From Methylorubrum populi (GTDB taxonomy: Bacteria; Pseudomonadota; Alphaproteobacteria; Rhizobiales; Beijerinckiaceae), in the NCBI GenBank assembly GCA_020741775.1, contig DYYG01000067.1, positions 1 to 41,621 of the forward strand: DNA of 41,621 bases, written 5' to 3'. A program made the translations under genes and the position numbers. The notes beneath the pieces are model-generated. The model saw only the letters and a program-made list of their open reading frames with translations. It did not search any database and had not been told where the DNA came from. Positions within the stretch are counted from its first letter, which is position 1, and the number at the start of each line of letters is the position of its first letter. Positions 41,257 to 41,621 of the stretch are shown one piece after another.

Positions 41257-41621
41257 ATGTCTTCCGGCATCACGCTCTCCGCCGCCACCCGCCAGAACCT
41301 GCTCTCGCTGCAGGACACCGCGAGCCAGACGGCCACGACCCAGAACCGCCTCGCGACCGGCCTCAAGGTCTCGTCGGCTCTCGACAGCCCGGTGAACTTC
41401 TTCACCGCCCAGAACCTGTCGAACCGCTCGACCGATCTCAGCGGCCTGCTCGACGGCATCTCGAACGGCATCCAGGCGATCCAGGCGGCCAACCAGGGCA
41501 TCACCTCGATCCAGAAGCTGATCGACTCGGCCAAGTCGACCGCCAACCAAGCTCTCTCGACCCAGATCACCACCACGGGCACCGCCGGCACGGATTTCGC
41601 CGCCAGCACCAGCAGCAACAC
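41257..41621 (+). CDS. Flagellin (3' end outside window)
   Basis: The first 121 codons of a flagellin, read directly from the sequence because the gene runs off the window. It begins MSSGITLSAATRQNLLSLQDTA, then NRLATGLKVSSALDSPVNFFTAQNLSNR and GISNGIQAIQAANQGITSIQKLIDSA. This is the D0/D1 helical coiled-coil start of alphaproteobacterial flagellins. The last visible residues are Ser/Thr-rich, entering the variable domain. CACAAGGA lies about nine bases upstream of the ATG. FlbT, encoded divergently, is expected to regulate its translation. Confidence 0.93.
   Translation, partial: MSSGITLSAATRQNLLSLQDTASQTATTQNRLATGLKVSSALDSPVNFFTAQNLSNRSTDLSGLLDGISNGIQAIQAANQGITSIQKLIDSAKSTANQALSTQITTTGTAGTDFAASTSSN

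Overview
The window is GC-rich (roughly 68-70% by eye), densely coded DNA from an alphaproteobacterium. The gene content (dimethylamine/N-demethylase genes, a minCDE operon, FlbT beside a flagellin, DUF3606 and PepSY proteins, EcfG-type promoter motifs) points to the Methylobacterium/Methylorubrum group. That assignment is inferred from gene content, not from a marker gene. No rRNA, tRNA, CRISPR array, insertion sequence or prophage was seen.

Layout. (1) 1-5526: a truncated APC-superfamily permease faces away from a three-gene cluster for a haem-dependent oxidative N-demethylase (DmmA-like zinc protein, FMN/2Fe-2S reductase, haem alpha subunit). This is followed by gpmA. (2) 5527-6091: a gene-free stretch with a palindromic repeat and two unusually AT-rich blocks. 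(3) 6092-18690: a 12-gene, single-strand, mostly translationally coupled sugar/cyclitol cassette. It encodes two NAD-dependent epimerase/dehydratases, a B12-binding radical SAM enzyme, a GT4 glycosyltransferase, three tandem CgeB-like glycosyltransferases, a UDP-glucuronate decarboxylase-like enzyme, an actinobacterial-type inositol-3-phosphate synthase, a histidine phosphatase, a CmoB-like methyltransferase and a beta-xylosidase-like protein whose barrel halves look swapped. No flippase, polymerase or exporter is present. I regard this as the best candidate for an undescribed system. (4) 18824-20176: a cytochrome P450. (5) 20340-25309, minus strand: a PepSY protein, minCDE and typA, with two clear intrinsic terminators. 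(6) 25593-26333: a second, orphan minC. (7) 26394-33510: an SsuABC/TauABC-like ABC transporter, a DctB/DctD-like two-component system and a beta-keto acid cleavage enzyme. A convincing sigma-54 promoter with two tandem dyads lies in front of the transporter. (8) 33526-39945: an HdeD-like membrane protein, an EmrA/EmrB-type efflux pair, a small CX5R phosphatase/sulfurtransferase-like protein, an HNH nuclease, a membrane acyltransferase and a DUF3606 protein. (9) 39967-41621: HupE/UreJ, FlbT and the start of a flagellin gene.

How the parts may work together. The permease and N-demethylase genes fit uptake and oxidation of methylated amines. In the cassette, UDP-xylose and inositol phosphate supply would feed glycosylation by four transferases, with C- or O-methyl tailoring by the radical SAM enzyme and the methyltransferase. 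The product is unknown. The sigma-54 activator encoded at 31285 is the obvious candidate to drive the promoter at 26527, giving a self-contained sense-import-degrade module for an unknown acid. A palindromic repeat interrupts the cassette operon, and the base run at its edge serves as the ribosome binding site of the inositol phosphate synthase.
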